Notes under the pieces: model-generated
Database searches by the model: none
The model's input: only the letters and a program-made list of their open reading frames with translations
Told to the model about the DNA's origin: nothing
Made by a program: the position numbers and the translations under genes
NCBI RefSeq assembly: GCF_019104745.1
Contig: NZ_JAHRWL010000002.1
Coordinates: 818,076 to 882,075, forward strand
Length of the DNA stretch: 64,000 bases
DNA from: Thalassococcus arenae
Lineage (GTDB): Bacteria; Pseudomonadota; Alphaproteobacteria; Rhodobacterales; Rhodobacteraceae
Direction of reading: 5' to 3'
In this document: positions 62,725 through 64,000 of the stretch, piece after piece
How the letters are laid out: each line of letters begins with the position of its first letter
Numbering within the stretch: position 1 is the stretch's first letter

Positions 62725-63549
62725 TTGGCCAAGGATCATCAGACACTCCGAACCGGGACGGTGCGCGACGTGCGCACCGCGATCCGCAGCGGGGATTACC
62801 GTTCGCACACGGCCGGGCTGGGCCTGGGTTTTCTGCAGACCAACCTGGCCATCCTGCCGCAGGATTTCGCGCTGGATTTCATGCGCTATTGCCAGCGCAA
62901 CCCCAAGCCCTGCCCGTTGGTGGGCGTGTCCGATACCGGCGATCCGATGATGCGCACGCTGGGACGCGACATCGACATCCGCACCGATGTGCCCGCCTAC
63001 AACATCTATCGCGACGGTCGCCTGGCCGAAACCGTGACCGACATTTCCGCCTTGTGGCGCGATGACCTGGTGGCTTTCGCCCTTGGCTGTTCGTTCACCT
63101 TCGAACGCGCGCTGATCGAGGCCGACATCCCGGTCTGGCATATCGAGAACGACAGCACCGTGCCGATGTTCCGGTCCAGCATCGACACCGTCCCCGCAGG
63201 CCCGTTCCGCGGCAAGATGGTGGTGTCGATGCGGTCCGTCGCGCGCGACAGCGTTGCCGCGGTCACCGACATCTCGCGCCGCTTTCCTCTGGCCCATGGC
63301 GCACCGGTCCATGCCGGCGATCCCGCTGCCATCGGCATCGCGGAAGTGACCCGCCCCGACTGGGGCGATCCGGCGCCGGTCCTGCCCGGCCATGTCCCGG
63401 TCTTCTGGGCCTGCGGCGTGACCCCGCAGGTGGCGCTCGAGGCCGCGGGCGCACCGCTCTGCATCACGCACAAGCCGGGCCACATGCTGATCACCGACAT
63501 CCCCGAGGATGCCGAGGTGCCCGTTCTACCCCCCGAAAAGACACCCTGA
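62725..63549 (+). CDS. DUF1445 putative hydro-lyase
   Basis: The 274-residue protein has the family motifs TAGLGLGFLQTNLAILP, FALGCSFTFERALIEA and VFWACGVTPQVAL, and ends with ITHKPGHMLITDI. Members are annotated as putative hydro-lyases, some with D-glutamate cyclase activity. The start appears to be TTG at 62725, with AGGGGGAT seven bases upstream; upstream ATGs in the frame have no such site. It is followed after 27 bases by a TRAP solute-binding gene, so its substrate is probably imported by that system. Confidence 0.85.
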   Translation: MAKDHQTLRTGTVRDVRTAIRSGDYRSHTAGLGLGFLQTNLAILPQDFALDFMRYCQRNPKPCPLVGVSDTGDPMMRTLGRDIDIRTDVPAYNIYRDGRLAETVTDISALWRDDLVAFALGCSFTFERALIEADIPVWHIENDSTVPMFRSSIDTVPAGPFRGKMVVSMRSVARDSVAAVTDISRRFPLAHGAPVHAGDPAAIGIAEVTRPDWGDPAPVLPGHVPVFWACGVTPQVALEAAGAPLCITHKPGHMLITDIPEDAEVPVLPPEKTP

Positions 63550-63576
63550 GATACCGAACCAACAAGGAGAGACACG

Positions 63577-64000
63577 ATGAGAACCACGATTGCGATGCTT
63601 GCCGCGACCACGATGCTGGCCGGGCCCGTCCTTGCCGAGGACCTGTCGGTCGTCGGCAGCTGGTCGGGCCTGCCGCTGCACATGGAATTCGAAGCGCCGT
63701 TTTGGTCGGAAAAGCTGCCCGCCGCGTCCGGCGGCAACCTGAACGTCGCGCTAACCACGCACAACCAGATGAACCTCGGCGTGGGCGATGTGTTCCGCTT
63801 GTTGGGCGACGGCGTCTATGACGTGGCGATGACCGTGGCGGACTATGCCGTGGCGGATGCGCCCGAACTGGAAGGGCTGGACGTGCCGCTGCTGGCGCTG
63901 ACCGCCGACGAGGCGCGCGCGATGGTCGACGCCGCCCGCCCGATGGTCGAGGATATCTACAACGCGCGATTCAATAGCCATGTACTGGCCATCGCGCCTT
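63577..64000 (+). CDS. TRAP transporter solute-binding protein (DctP type), partial
   Basis: The start is in the window and the gene runs off the right edge after 141 codons. It has a signal peptide (1-20, cleavage after VLA), then DLSVVGSWSGLPLHMEFEAP and LTTHNQMNLGVGDVFRLLGDGVYDVAMT, typical of DctP-type binding proteins for carboxylates or amino-acid-like solutes. AAGGAGA precedes the ATG. The membrane subunits should lie beyond the window. Confidence 0.85.
   Translation, partial: MRTTIAMLAATTMLAGPVLAEDLSVVGSWSGLPLHMEFEAPFWSEKLPAASGGNLNVALTTHNQMNLGVGDVFRLLGDGVYDVAMTVADYAVADAPELEGLDVPLLALTADEARAMVDAARPMVEDIYNARFNSHVLAIAP

Overview
The window is about 65% G+C and gene-dense. It looks like a chromosomal segment of an alphaproteobacterium of the order Rhodobacterales, most likely the marine Roseobacter group. 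This follows from the gene set: dmdA-acuI for DMSP demethylation, a holin plus muramidase pair of the gene-transfer-agent lysis type, a trgA-trgB-cysK tellurite-resistance locus, a photolyase/Cfa-like pair, family-specific DUF6456/DUF6477/DUF1638 proteins, and SOS boxes of the alphaproteobacterial GAAC-N7-GAAC form. I see no rRNA, tRNA, CRISPR array, transposase or prophage structural gene.

Layout. 0.1-2.4 kb: membrane LytTR regulator, cytochrome c' and a dihaem cytochrome c. 2.4-5.2 kb: lipA and a divergent DUF6456/DUF6477 pair. 5.2-13.8 kb: a one-carbon neighbourhood with an MttB-family methyltransferase, two tandem Lin0512 paralogues, guaA, a betaine-homocysteine-type methyltransferase, a PA0069-type radical SAM enzyme behind a predicted SOS box, a corrinoid protein and DUF1638. 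13.8-23 kb: YibQ-like deacetylase, then a tightly overlapping run trpG-trpD-ung-trpC-moaC-moeA, then lexA with its own SOS box, then comEC facing it. 23-29.3 kb: gltX, gltA, and two acidic surface or secreted proteins (a repeat beta-sandwich protein and an RTX protein). 29.3-34.9 kb: enoyl-CoA hydratase, ccmH-ccmF, holin and endolysin, DUF985 cupin, thioesterase. 34.9-38.7 kb: zwf-pgl-pgi operon behind a palindromic operator. 38.8-44.2 kb: radical SAM enzyme, nucleoside hydrolase, GNAT, SelO, DUF533 protein, Fur-family regulator. 44.4-50.1 kb: trgA-trgB-cysK-mscS-alaX. 50.1-54.2 kb: Cfa-like methyltransferase, photolyase, class V aminotransferase. 54.3-61.7 kb: BCCT transporter and USP, acuI, dmdA, DinB, DUF1326, DUF2182, and a divergent FadR-type regulator. 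61.7-64 kb: LysR, DUF1445 hydro-lyase, and a TRAP solute-binding protein cut by the window end.

How the genes fit together. The most coherent accessory story is 54-62 kb: a BCCT carrier able to import onium compounds, DmdA to demethylate DMSP, AcuI to detoxify acryloyl-CoA, and three translationally coupled genes of unknown role (DUF2182, DUF1326, DinB) under a GntR/FadR regulator with a clear inverted-repeat operator. The 5-14 kb region carries parts of a cobalamin-dependent methyl-transfer system without its methyl-tetrahydrofolate transferase or reactivase, which must lie elsewhere if they exist. Two predicted LexA sites tie the PA0069 radical SAM enzyme to the SOS response. Several intergenic structures recur: a tandem two-hairpin element (two copies) and a Rhodobacterales-type intergenic motif (four copies, two sharing an exact 23-nt core).
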